NCBI GenBank assembly: GCA_963575745.1
Contig: CAUYUJ010014760.1
Span: 612,245-676,244 of the forward strand
From: Prorocentrum cordatum
Taxonomy: Eukaryota > Sar > Dinophyceae > Prorocentrales > Prorocentraceae
DNA: 64,000 bases
Direction: 5' to 3'
Positions 31,255-41,679 of this stretch are shown piece by piece. Every line of letters starts with the position of its first letter. Position 1 is the first letter of the stretch. The position numbers were made by a program, and so were the translations under genes. A model generated the notes under the pieces. That model ran no database searches, had not been told where the DNA came from, and saw only the letters and a program-made list of their open reading frames with translations.

Positions 31255-32105
31255 ATGATGCCCTCGGTGAATCCCACCAGCCCTCTGGGCGTAGGTGGTC
31301 TAGAGCAGATCCTCTTCCACCCCTCCCTCTTCCCCCTTGGGGAGGGGTTTACCCCTCCCCCTACCCCCTCCCCTGGACCTGGACGGGGGGGGCCGCGGGT
31401 AGTTAGAGCGTCCAAGATGGCCCAAGACGGCTCCAAGAGCGCCTCAGAGAACCCAAGATGAGCTCCAAGATGGCTCAAGATAGCGCAAGATCGCTCACGA
31501 TGGCTCCTAAGATGGTTCCAAGAAGCCCAAAGACGGCCCCAAGATAACTCCAAGTGGCCAAACAGCTCCCCAAGGAGGCCCCGAAGAGGCCAAAATCGTC
31601 CCAAAACCTAAGGAAAATCAATGATTTTTGCTTTCTCGCCTTTTCGCTTCCGATGGCCATCCGAGGCCTGGAGATGGCTCCAAGATGGCCCAAGAGGGCC
31701 CCAAGAGAGCCCCAAAAGAGCCCCAAGACGGCCCCAAGAGCGCCCAAGAGCACTCCAAGAGCGTTCCAAGAGGGGTCCAAGAGGCGATTTTAGGGGCTTC
31801 CGAGGGGGGACGCTAATTAAACCCCCCCTCTTGTTTGATCGACTCCCTCCAAGATGGCCCCAAAAGCGCCCCGAAGGCTCCCCAGAGCGCCTCAAGAGGG
31901 TCCCAAGAGGCGCCCAAGATGCCCCAAGGCGCCCAAAAAGCCCTCCAAGAGGCCCTCAAAAGACCCCCAAGAAGCTCCTTCCCCTCCTCCTCCTCCTCCT
32001 CCGATTCTTCCTCCTTCTCCGTCCTCCTCCTCCTCCTCCTCCTCCTCCTCCTCCTCCTCCTCCTCCTCCGACGACGACGACGACGACGACGACTCCTCTT
32101 CCATC
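31255..32105 (+). mobile_element. RepC composite repeat, copy 2
   Basis: Header AATCCCACCAGCCCTCTGGG (31269), then CTTGGGGAGGGGTTTACCCC and CCCCCTACCCCCTCCCCTGG. A GGCCCAAGA-type array follows (31.41-31.6 kb), then TTTCTCGCCTTTTCGCTTCC (31.63 kb), a second array, then TTTGATCGACTCCCTCCAAG (31.83 kb), a third array and CCTCCTCCTC (31.98-32.07 kb). The plus-strand order equals the minus-strand order of copy 1. Confidence 0.8.
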
Positions 32106-32205
32106 CTCCCCCTCTCGGGGTCTGTGACAGCTTCCCCCGCCCTTTGTTATTCTGCATGCTCCCCGACTTCCCTGATCACCTCAACTCCCCTGAGCATCGT
32201 TTCTG

Positions 32206-32242
32206 GATGGGCTGGTGGGGATACGCGAAGCGTCAACAATTG
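32206..32242 (+). repeat. 33-bp dispersed motif, copy 1
   Basis: GGGCTGGTGGGGATACGCGA followed by AGCGTCAACAATTG. It is nearly identical to 53429-53463 and lies shortly downstream of a RepC copy in both places. Confidence 0.85.
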
Positions 32243-33129
32243 GGAACTGAAGGGAATATACCGAGAAGCAGCGAGGACTCTTTAGCCTACCATTTAAGAT
32301 AAGTCTGACACATTCGGTATAATGGGAGGTTGGGCAAACATCGAAACATGTGTCCGCCCAAGTCGGGGGGTGGGGCCGCGGACGGCCTGTTCGTCGGCAC
32401 CGCACACACTTGCTTGCCCGGCGACGGCCGCGGGTGCTGGACGTCGTCGCCTCCGCCGCTGCCGTTGTCGTCTGTGATCGTCGGTCATCGGTCGTGAGTC
32501 GGTCGTCGTTGTCGTCGTTTTCGTCGCCGCCGCCGTCGTGGCGTTGGCGTGGTTGGTTGAATCTTTTCCGAATCCCCCTTTTCAGGAGCCCACTTCTGGA
32601 CACCAGCTTCACCCTTCACCACCGAGAGCGCCGCCACCGAGGGCATCAACGCTTCTCCTTTCCTCCCTCCTCCAGCGAAGACCGTATTTAGGCCTCGCCT
32701 GTGAGGACCGTCAATTGGCCTCACACCCCGCGCACCTCCTATCACAGGGGCTGCGTGGGTTTCACGACGACGACGACGAAGAGGAGCCAGGGAAGAACAG
32801 GGCGGACCAGGAGAGACGGGGGAAATGGGAAAGCGGAAGAGAAATGAAGAAGGAGGAGCAAGAGGGGGGCCGAGAGATCCAGAACGAAGAGGGGGGAGAC
32901 AGTATCAGCACCAAGAGCATGGGGCCAGGAGGATGAGGAGAGAGGCTGCAGAAAGGATGTGAAAAGGGATTAGGAGGAGAAAGAAGGCGGTCGAGGGCCC
33001 GAAAGCGACCCCAATGTGCATGGTCCTCCACGAAAGAGTAAGCCTTGGCAAACAAGTCCATGTCCAAATTCCCACACCTCAGAAATGGGAACATTTACGG
33101 GCAGCAAGGGATAGAAGAAGACATACACA
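32243..33129. other. No recognisable gene; purine-rich tract
   Basis: GTC/GTCGTC triplets near 32450-32550 and a GGAGA-rich stretch at 32.77-33.0 kb. Nothing protein-like. Confidence 0.55.
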
Positions 33130-34120
33130 AACAAAAAAACCCTGGCGATGAACCCAACCATATGCAGCTGTGAATACCGCGTTGTGGGTACCGCGTTCGG
33201 TGGAAGGCCCAGTGTGGCCGCGATGCTCGTGAGGGGTGTGTCGAAATGGGCGGGGGACGCATGCAAACCCTGCCGCTGGGGCCTTCGGCGGAGCCCCCTT
33301 ATAAGGCCCACCATCCAATATGGGGCCACGATCCTCGTGAGGGGTGTGCCGAAATGGGCGGAGGGACGCTTGCAAAGCCTGCCGCTGGGGCCTTCGGCGG
33401 AGCTCCCTATGGGGCCACGATCTTCGTGCTGGGGTGTGCCGCAATCACCCCGGGGACGCATGCAAACTCTGCCGATGGGGCGTTCGGTGGAGCTCCCTAT
33501 GGGGCCGCGATCGTCGGGATGGGTGTGCCGACGTGGGGGGGGGACGCATGCAAATCTGCTGTTGGCACCTTCGGTGGAGCTCCTTATGGGGCCGCGATCC
33601 TCGGGATGGGTGTGCCGACATGGGGGGGGGACGCATGCAAACCCTGCCGCTGGGGCCTTCGGTGGAGTGTGCCGAAACGGGCGGGGGGGGCGCATGCAAA
33701 GCCTGCCGCTGGGGCCTTCGGTGGGGCTCCCTGTGGGGGTCACGATCCTCGTGAGGGGTGTGCCGAAATGGGCGGGGGGGACGCATGCAAACCCTGCCGC
33801 CGGGGCCTTCGGTGGAGCTCCCTATGGGGCCACGATCCTTGTGAGGGTTGTGCAGACATCAGTAGGGGGACGCATGCCAAACCTGCCTTCGGTGGAGCTC
33901 CCTATGGGGCCGCGATCCTCGCGACGGGTGTGCCGAAACGGGCTGGGGTGCGCATGCAAACCCTGCCGCTGGGGCCTTCGGCGGAGCGCCCTATAGTGGC
34001 CACGAACATCGTGAGGGGTGTGCCGCAATCAACGGGGGGACGCATGCAAAGCCTGCCGCTGGGGCCTTCGGTGGAGCTCCCCATGGGGCCGCGATCCGCG
34101 TGAGGGGTGTGCCAACATGG
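33130..34120 (+). repeat. RepA array, copy 4 (89-bp units)
   Basis: The left edge ACAAAAAAACCCTGGCGATG and TACCGCGTTGTGGGTACCGC matches the left edge at 4.6 kb. About 10-11 units of about 89 bp follow, differing from the 5-kb array mainly by GGGACGCATGCAAACCCTGC and GGGCCACGATCCTCGTGAGG. This is therefore a separate sub-family. No purine tract or terminal block follows at the right end. Confidence 0.9.
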
Positions 34121-34949
34121 TGGACACGCGGCGAGCAGAAGCAGGAATGGAATGTTGGAATTGCGCTCTGATTCGCCGAGGACACGGTCAGCTGAGCGCT
34201 GCACTCACTGGCGGCTGGCAAAACACGCGGTATCTAGCAGCAGGGACGCCAAGGTGTACATGTTCCGCCCGCCCATGCCCATGCCCCCCCCCACCCTCAT
34301 CGCCATAGAAAGAGAACATGGCGCAACACAGCGCTGTAGGAGAAGGGGGGAGGCAAGAGGAGGCACAACAACGAAGGGAAGCAGGTGAGATGGCCCGCGA
34401 AGGGCCGAAAACCAGTAGCGTGGGTTTGTACAGGGCATGGGCTATCGGGAGTGTACAACATTCGCACGCTCGACCAACGGCCTGTGTCTGCACCAAAATC
34501 CAACGCTTCAGTCCCGACCAGCGCGCGCGGATCACTCGGAAAAGAGGCGTGGCCAAAACAAATGGTTGGCGCAACTCAACCAGAGAGAGCATCACCATCA
34601 TAGAGAGGGCAATGGCATCGGCCCTGCGCCGCCACGCCGCCGGCGCGGAAGGACATCGACATCGCAAAGCAAGCGCGGAAAGAGGAAAAGCACAAGGAAA
34701 GCGGCTGAGAGCGGCTGCGTGGAGGAGACAGCGCCTGACTTTTCTGAACCTCCACCCGACCCCCCCCCCCCCACCCCCAATCCCCAAGCCTACCCGCCCC
34801 TGGTCACCGCTCGGACGTCTATTCCCTGTGTTGTTTTCTGTGTCGCGCGTGTTTCTTTTTTCGCCAAATGATCGAGGATGCTCCTCGATGGCCCTCGCCG
34901 CGGAAGAAAAAAAACGCGCCCGAGCGATGCCAGGGCCCAGGCAGCGACT
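34121..34949. other. No recognisable gene
   Basis: Mixed sequence with a C13 run near 34760 and a T/G-rich patch. Frames are not protein-like. It lies just beyond the presumed C-terminal end of LINE2. Confidence 0.5.
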
Positions 34950-34951
34950 TA

Positions 34952-35350
34952 TCCGAACAAGCCTCCGCCAAACATGGGATCGCGGGTCCACGGGGCTACC
35001 TCGCGCAAGCGAGCCTGTCTCGCTTCCCGGAGTCCAGCGGCTCTTCTGACACGTGCCTGCGCGCGGTTTTCCGCGATGCACTCCAAGACTTCGGGCTCGA
35101 GCGGGACTGGGGCAGGCGGGGGGGGGTGGCGGTCTGGCGCCCACTGCGAATCGACAAGGAAAGCTCGTGCATCTACATGTTCCTGCCCCACGTCAGCCTC
35201 TGGCGGGCCTGGAGGTCTAGCCTCCGCCATGCCGTCGTGAACCTGCGAGGGGGGAAAGGTAGCCTGCTCCAATGTCGGGGGGTCACGTAGAGGTTGAAAG
35301 CGAACTAACTCGGGGTCGTGTCGGAAACGGCGCGCGCGCCGAGAGACAAT
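34952..35350 (-). pseudogene. LINE2 C-terminal proline-rich tail
   Basis: The frame reads HDPELVRFQPLRDPPTLEQA and later EPEVLECIAENRAQARVRRA before a stop at 34.95 kb. It follows the methyltransferase-like domain after a frame change. No domain is known; it is attached by position and strand. Confidence 0.5.
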
Positions 35351-35379
35351 GTCGGGGGCCCATCCGTCGCCCGTGCCAG

Positions 35380-36290
35380 GATGCGGATCCCGGGCGGTAG
35401 TCCATCGCGAAGTCTACAATCCCCCCCCCCCCCCTCCACGTCATCCGGAACAACGGCCTCAGCACTATCAACTTCCCCTCCCCACGGGGCACGCACTGCG
35501 CCAGCGGTGGCAGCAGCAATGCACTTGCACAGGCCGGCGGGAAACGTCTTCTTTTCGGCGATGCGCCACTCCCGCCTATCCCTATCATGCCCAGGAAGCG
35601 TTTCGCGTCCGTCCCTACCAGGCGAACATCTGCCGTTTCCATGGGTCGCGCGCAGGGCAGCGCGCAGTCCAGGCAACCTGAGTGCAGCAATCCTAGTGGG
35701 GGCCCGCGACGTCTGACCGTGCTCGCACTGATCAAAATCAGACATCGCAACTCAGGGGGCGACTGGAGAGCCCGCGTCGGGTGACAAGTAAAAGAGCTGA
35801 CAGCTTGGCGCCTCCATCCACACGGCTGGGGGGTGCCCCAGCCAACATGATGCGCCAGCCTGCGCGCGGGCCGCGAAGAGCTCAAGCATAGCATGGCATG
35901 GCGCATTGGCCACCCACAGCTGTTCCATCTGACGCTCAGTAACTGCCGTCTCACCCCAAAACTGATCATGCGTCCGTAGTGGCGGGGGGCCTTGGCCGTC
36001 TGCCCAACGAGAGGCAGACCAGATCTCACGCGGCGGCCCGCCACCCGACACCATCACCCGTCGTGCAACGATGTGAAACCTCCATTCGGCGAGTGCGTCA
36101 CGACTCATGAGATCACCGTCCACTCCATGTATGGATATATCCACAGACAGGACATATACTGCATAGTCGGTGCTGCAATGCGCCCATTCAACCTGTGCCT
36201 GCATGTCCCCCGCCCTCCTCCGTCGACAAAATAAATTCAAGACAAAATACTCGAACCGTCTGGCGGCTCTCGGTATGGGCTCGGCAGCGA
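35380..36290 (-). pseudogene. LINE2 LFSG / cytosine-methyltransferase-like domain
   Basis: The domain starts FVLNLFCRRRRAGDMQAQ (about 36240), where related proteins have LFSG-RR-GD-x-Q. It continues AVYVLSVDISIH, then SGGGPPREIWSASRWADG (about 36040), where an MTase-like PPC motif is expected but Cys is replaced by Arg. Next come THDQFWG and SCWLGHPPAVW (about 35841). After a frame change near 35.75 kb it reads FDQCEHGQTSRAPTRIAALR and KKTFPAGLCKCIAAAT, the conserved C-terminal half. The fold resemblance to DNA C5-methyltransferases (SxDI, PPC and ENP-like positions) is inferred from motif spacing. The missing Cys argues against catalysis. Confidence 0.72.
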
Positions 36291-36699
36291 TGCCAGTGTG
36301 CCGTTCTTTGAAGGATCGTAGACTGGCGTATCTCTCCGCTGTGCACTGAACAGGGTCAGCCCGTGGCGGCGGCGCATCAGCGGCAGCCACAGGTGTAGGA
36401 TATTGTGGGCACGCAAAAGGACCAAATGGGAGAGCGGGGCCGGCGGCCGCAATATCCACGCGCGCAGTACCGTGGTCCATCGTGGCGATCACCGAATATG
36501 CATGCTCTGTGATGGGGCCAGCTGCGCGGACTGTCGGCACAACATCATGACGACGAGACAACGGCGCACCGGGGATCCTGCCTGTCATGGGGGCTGAGAA
36601 ATAAGGATGCGCGATATGATAACACGGCGCACCGCCTGAAATAGTAACACCTGGTGCTGAAACTGCCGTGGTAAGATCACTCATCTGTAAAAAAAAAAA

Positions 36700-36900
36700 A
36701 AAAAAACACCGTGGGGGAACATGTGCTAGGTGACCTACCAGGTGTGCCCGAGCATCAAATACAAATCGGCATGCATGACATTGTCCGTCTGGCGATGCCC
36801 ATGCACGTGCCAAAGCTGCGTTCTGCCGGTGGGCACGCGCAACATGCACGCGTAATGCTCCATGCTTTCGGAAGGCGCGCGCACACCATGGACGCGTGAC
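36700..36900 (-). pseudogene. LINE2 pair of C2H2-like zinc fingers
   Basis: Finger 1 reads PWCARAFRKHGALRVHVARA, then H, with its first Cys lost (RPWC). Finger 2 reads CHACRFVFDARAHLVGHLAH and then VPPRC. This pair lies between RT and the LFSG domain, as in related dinoflagellate elements, and probably binds nucleic acid. An A18 tract (36690-36707) right after finger 2 produces a phenylalanine run in the frame. Confidence 0.7.
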
Positions 36901-37179
36901 GCTAGCATCCTCTGTGTCGGCTAAAGCGCATGTAGGTGGGCCAACAAGAAATCCACTAACATCCGTCCAGACATGGTCTGGCACTCCCAGGGGGCGGACT
37001 TCCTGGAAGCAACTTGGACTCCACTGTGGCCGCCTCAACATCTCCAGCATGAGATTGGGCCGTAGCGCGCAATGCCATCTTGATAATGCGTTTTCAAGCT
37101 GTTTGCTTTCGTAGAATGAGGGGCTTCCATTCACTGAAACCCTTAAGCGGTGGCGGGAGAGAAGCACAAGCGACAGCAG

Positions 37180-39100
37180 CAGCAGCAGCACGCAGCCACG
37201 AGCAATCGTCTATGACCATCTCCAGCCATGACCTGTCGCGGCGCCCATGCTGAGTAGTGTCGTGTCACTCGGCCCGTAGTAAGGAAAATACAAGCTTGGC
37301 CCCTGTGCGCTAAAGTGAGTCGCAAACGTGCAGCTCTTCTTAGAACGTCGGGCGGGGGTCTCCTGAGTCTGGCCAACACTCGACCATCACTTATGCACGA
37401 TCCGGCTTCCGGAACCTTCGCCGCCGTTCGGTAGACTTGCATGACTTCGGCGTCGGCCATGTAGGGTTCCGCCGTTGTTAGCATAACCCGAACGCCCGAA
37501 TTGTGAAGACGCCCCGGTAACGCCAGACTGTCGGCGAAGATCATACATGTCGAATCGGCAAGAGCCTTGGTGGAGAATACTCTAGTGCGCAACGCCCGCA
37601 ACGTAGCTGTGGCACTGCTGGCTCGATAACCGACCTCGGGCCCCATTCTACCTTAGGAATAGATAGCTCGACCAAGATGTACGCAATGCTTGACAATCGG
37701 CGCACGCAGAGTCCTATGGTGCTGTGTCTGCGCTACCACATGCCCGCCCCACTCATGCCACGCATGCTGCTTCGCCTTCTTCGCTCCTTTTCATCGGCGA
37801 GCCAGCAAAGCAGCCGCTTTCGCAACGCCGAGGTTGAGTAAGCGCCCCCTGCTAGCCAACACATCGGCAACCACGGCAAGCGCACGGCACATGGCAGGGC
37901 ACAAGTCGGAGGCAGGGGCAATCGCAATGATGGTGCCATCACCAGCAAAGGTGACGTCCACCGGCGGCACGGTGGTAGCAGCGTCGGCGTCCGTCACTAC
38001 ACTCTGCACGCTATTGCGCTTATGTGTAGGCAAATGCAGGGTTAGTCCTTCAGCGTCCAATTGAGCCCGTACAGCGCGCACGCATCCGCCCATCAACATC
38101 TCGCGCAATATATCCGCCAGGGGCTGCCCCAGGAAAACAGAACGCCGTGGCAGGGAATCTGGCCGGAGCCCTCGCACAGGAACCATGGGGGCATGGTCGA
38201 ATTGTGGAACCTGGGCAGATGCGTGCGCGCGCAGTGTGCCGTTCACCACACGCTGCTCCACAATCGGCGTCTGCTCTCGCATGCGCCGCGCGAGCTCATG
38301 CATGGCACTCGACGGTAGCCCTGCTGCCCTGACAGCACAAGCAATGGCGTCATCGTCGAGCGGCGAGCGAAGTATTTCACGTAGGGCGCGGTTAAATGCC
38401 TGCACCGCATCCAGGAATAGCGCGCCGCAAGACAGAGCACGGGCAGCAGCAGCAGCGCGCGCAAGACGAATAATGACTGACGCATGCCCAGTGCCCCGAC
38501 CTGGTATCCCCTTGAGCTGTGCATCCCTGCTGTGGCAAGTAGTGTTGGCATCAACCTGGTCCGCGTGCATCTTCGCGACGCCTTGCCAAGCTGCGAGGGC
38601 GCCAGGATAGAGCGGGGGCTGGCGCAGGCACTGGGGTCAGCCGTGATGGACTTCATCAAATCGCGGTAGAACAGGCTCAATTAGGGCGACGGCGGTCTCG
38701 AGTTGTAGCGGGCAGCGCCGGGCAGCGAGCTCGGTGGCAAACGCATGCGCCAGAGCTCCCGCGAAACAATCGCAACCAAGGGCAGCGCGCTTGGTCTGAC
38801 GGCAGGCATGCCGTCAAAACTCAGACAGGGTCGGCAGGGTTGCACCAGGCACAAGATCGGGAGACATCCTGTCTCATGGCACCCGTGCGAAGTGACCCGC
38901 GAGCCTAGTCGCATCTGCAAGCTCGAAGGTAGCTGCCAACTCTAGCGTGCCAAAGTGCTGCTGCCAGCGGCGAGCTGCCTGCGGCTGCGAAGTTACCGGC
39001 TGAGCATGCATATCCTTGAGGATGGGCAGTCCTTGAAGCCATGCGCTTGCGGCGGGACCCCGCACCGACTCGGCGTAAAGCCGAAAAAAGCCTCCGCAGC
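37180..39100 (-). pseudogene. LINE2 reverse transcriptase remnant
   Basis: A continuous 259-codon stretch (38570-37791) holds QLKGIPGRGTGHASVI, motif A GALFLDAVQAF (about 38423), a motif-B-like VRGLRPDSL and PLADILREM, and motif C VDVTFAGDGTI. In motif C the expected ADD is AGD (37946-37935), so the first catalytic Asp is lost. The thumb continues, after frame changes, at 37.62-37.25 kb as VLARLRRPPPDVLRRAARLR. The amino end (39.1-38.6 kb) is more broken. Identification is firm; the enzyme is dead. Confidence 0.82.
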
Positions 39101-39699
39101 GTGTGACTGGGACCATGCATCTGGAATGCCCTTCGCGACGTCATCGCAGTGCTTGGCAGCGCCCAGCGTAGTAGATTGGTTGACCACAAGCGCCGTGCCA
39201 GGCATGAAAACGCATGTGAAGGCCCACAAGAGACCCTGCCACCTCCAGAAGTTGGGAATAATTCTTTGCAATTGATAGAGGCCGCGTGGAATGCCTACCA
39301 GGGGGCAGTCGTTGGGCTGCAAGTGCCCTATATGCCTCCCAGGTGTTGCTACACGACACAGTTTCCACAAGGCCTCAAGATGTGCGATATAAAAAGTACG
39401 GACGTACAATCTACAACTTATGTCCTGCAAGGGTTGCGCAGATTCCACTGCAGCCTCGACAACCTGTGACCCCGCATATGCAACTGTGACCCTCTCGTAC
39501 TGACAACTTCCCCCTGCACTGTCGGTAGTCCAACCACTCCTCCACCTCCTTCCCATCGGTGGCCCACGCGCAACAGGCAGCGGCAAGGAGCAGTTGGCTT
39601 AGTCGTCGTCGCACCATACGTAGCTCTCGCCGTCGAGAAGAACGATGGTCCATGAGCGTCAGCACGCGAACCGAAAGCCATGTCCGACGTGGCAAACGT
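39101..39699 (-). pseudogene. LINE2 endonuclease-RT linker
   Basis: Minus frames such as AARRWQQHFGTLELAATFEL (about 39.0-38.9 kb) and IPRGLYQLQRIIPNFWRWQG (39.3-39.2 kb) are protein-like, and their position fits the region joining endonuclease to RT. Several stops occur. No catalytic residue is expected here. Confidence 0.5.
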
Positions 39700-40750
39700 C
39701 CCGTGGGTGACTTCTGGACGCGGAAACGCGGTGACCGCCCTAGCTAGCTCATCATTCAAATGTTGCGCGCAATCATCAGGGCGCCACTGGAAAGATGGCT
39801 GCGGAATATGTCTGACCACGGCGGCAAACTTGGCCGCGCACCCGGTGCCCTGGATTTTCCGGATCGCGGGGGATTCTGGCCCAAGAGGAAGCAGCCCGCA
39901 CGGGGCCCGCGCTGCTGATTTGCACGTCGGCCATAACAACGAAGTGATCATCAGGGCGCATAGATAGATCCACTGTCGGATCAACTCCTGGCTGGCTGAT
40001 CGAATTGAGAGAGGCTTGAGGCACGGTCGCGCAATCAATTCGGCGTCTCGGGTCCCGGGGGGCCGCGCCAGGCGGCGCCCGCGTGCCATGTATGCCGCGA
40101 AAATGTTCCGACAACGAATAGACGCCGCACTCTGTCCCGTAACTCGTGGGAAATCGTAAAATAAGTGACCCGCATCGTTTTCCTGCTCGGCGCCCACGGG
40201 GCCCGCGTGGCTGGACTGAACCGCCCCGGCAGTGGCGCTTGCGCCCAGTAGACAAAACAGCGGGGCCTGACTAAGCCGCGCAAGCACGACATCACGCCAG
40301 CGTGCCCACCACTGCGCAACCGCATCGAGAACGCTCGTCGCACGCGCACGTGGAGCGCGCGCAACAGAAACATCGGCACGCAGCGAAGGGGCACGCACAA
40401 CTACCAGCAAGTGCAGTGAACCGTGCGAGAGTACCCGCGAGCGTCGTCTATTCAGCGCGCCGGCAGGAAGGCACTCCCAGCCTGCGTTAGCCCGCAGCGC
40501 AAACCCGTACCACCCATTATCTTCAGCCGGTGACGTCATCGCGAGATGCGGACCAACTTCGCGCCGAGTGTTGCACTTCAGTCGCGTCTCAAGCGTGCCC
40601 GCGAAAAGCATTGGCAACGTGTGCACTGATGCGCAAGGTCCAGCTTGCGGCGGGGAACATCAATGCCAGCTACATCGCGGCACGCGCATCGTATCCGTAT
40701 CCCTTGAAAGCGCGGCGGCCACCTTCGGGGTCGCAGTGTAAGAACGCTAG
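39700..40750 (-). pseudogene. LINE2 endonuclease remnant
   Basis: It starts near ASVLTLRPRRWPPRF (about 40.74 kb), which resembles the ANVLTL start of these endonucleases. Next come HLLVVVRAPSLRADVSVARA (40.40-40.34 kb) and LSQAPLFCLLGASATAGAVQ (40.27-40.21 kb), which corresponds to the core LVDANA-type strand but lacks its Asp and Asn. Then come DPRRRIDCATVP and DDHFVVMADVQISS (about 40.05-39.95 kb), the last being the conserved D-H strand. At least three frames are used. The fold is clear but the active site is only partly kept. Confidence 0.75.
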
Positions 40751-41059
40751 CGACTGCGAGCCTGAGCTGGCAAACAAATAATAAAACGATGGCGTCGCAT
40801 CCCGTGGACTGCCCGGGCCCGGGCCCTGACCGTCTCGAACCGTCGGTCCACCAGCGGGCGACGAGATAGCTCGCAGAGGGGGCACCTCTGCTGGAGCAAT
40901 ATTGTCGAGACGGGCTGGGGTCAGATTTGGGAGCTCCCTCGCACCGCGGCGGGCGTCGGCCGTCAAACATATCCATGGAACCTTGCCCATCTGAGAGAGT
41001 AGCATGGGCCGAGGCGCGCCGTCCACTGGGCGACCCGATATATCCTTCGTCGACACTAG

Positions 41060-41520
41060 TCGAGCAAAGGCATCTACAAGTTCGTTCAGTGGATACGCGG
41101 CGCGGCCCAGAACGTGCGACCATGTTAGCACGGTGCGATCTCGAGCAAGTTTTACCAGGAATATCACCAGATGGGCAACGCACCGCAAGAATTGTACATC
41201 ACGCCTCTGGCAGCAGCTTCTGCCACCATCATTTTATCCGAACGCGCAATGGCGCGCCTCGGGCGATAGATCGACGGCGCCTGAAAGAGCCAACGAACAC
41301 GCCAAAGAGCAGCATAGAACTCGGCGGGACTCGACGGGCTCACATACTCCTCGTTGAGTGCAGGGGCGGATCCGGCTATGTAACCACCCATCCGACGTTT
41401 GCCGCCCCGCGTCGCGCCACGCACAGCAAACGCCCATGATGGTTGCCCCTTTCAGGTCCTCGCTATCTGACCTTTCCGATCCGTCTGTGTACACTGCGAA
41501 ATGATCAATGCCATCGTCGT
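41060..41520 (-). pseudogene. LINE2 RNase H domain, amino-terminal to endonuclease
   Basis: Motifs in order: AVYTDGSERSD (about 41500), AEFYAALWRVRWLFQAPS (about 41325), RSDKMMVAEAA (about 41244) and LTWSHVLGRAAYPLNELVDA (about 41130-41070). These give Asp, Glu, Asp and a final Asp at canonical spacing, so all four catalytic acids survive. They are spread over three frames. In minus-strand order this RNase H comes before the endonuclease, unlike LINE1 and LINE3, where it comes last. Confidence 0.82.
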
Positions 41521-41679
41521 GAACGTCATTAGAGCAAGCATGCTGCGCCATGAAATCAACGGCACTAGAATGGAGACGATGGAGAGAGAGGCATGGCACG
41601 GGATGTTGCGGGGGTGGCGGCGCCACGAAAAGAGAACAATGCGCCCTGCCATTGGGCACCGAGGAAGGCTATTAAATTG

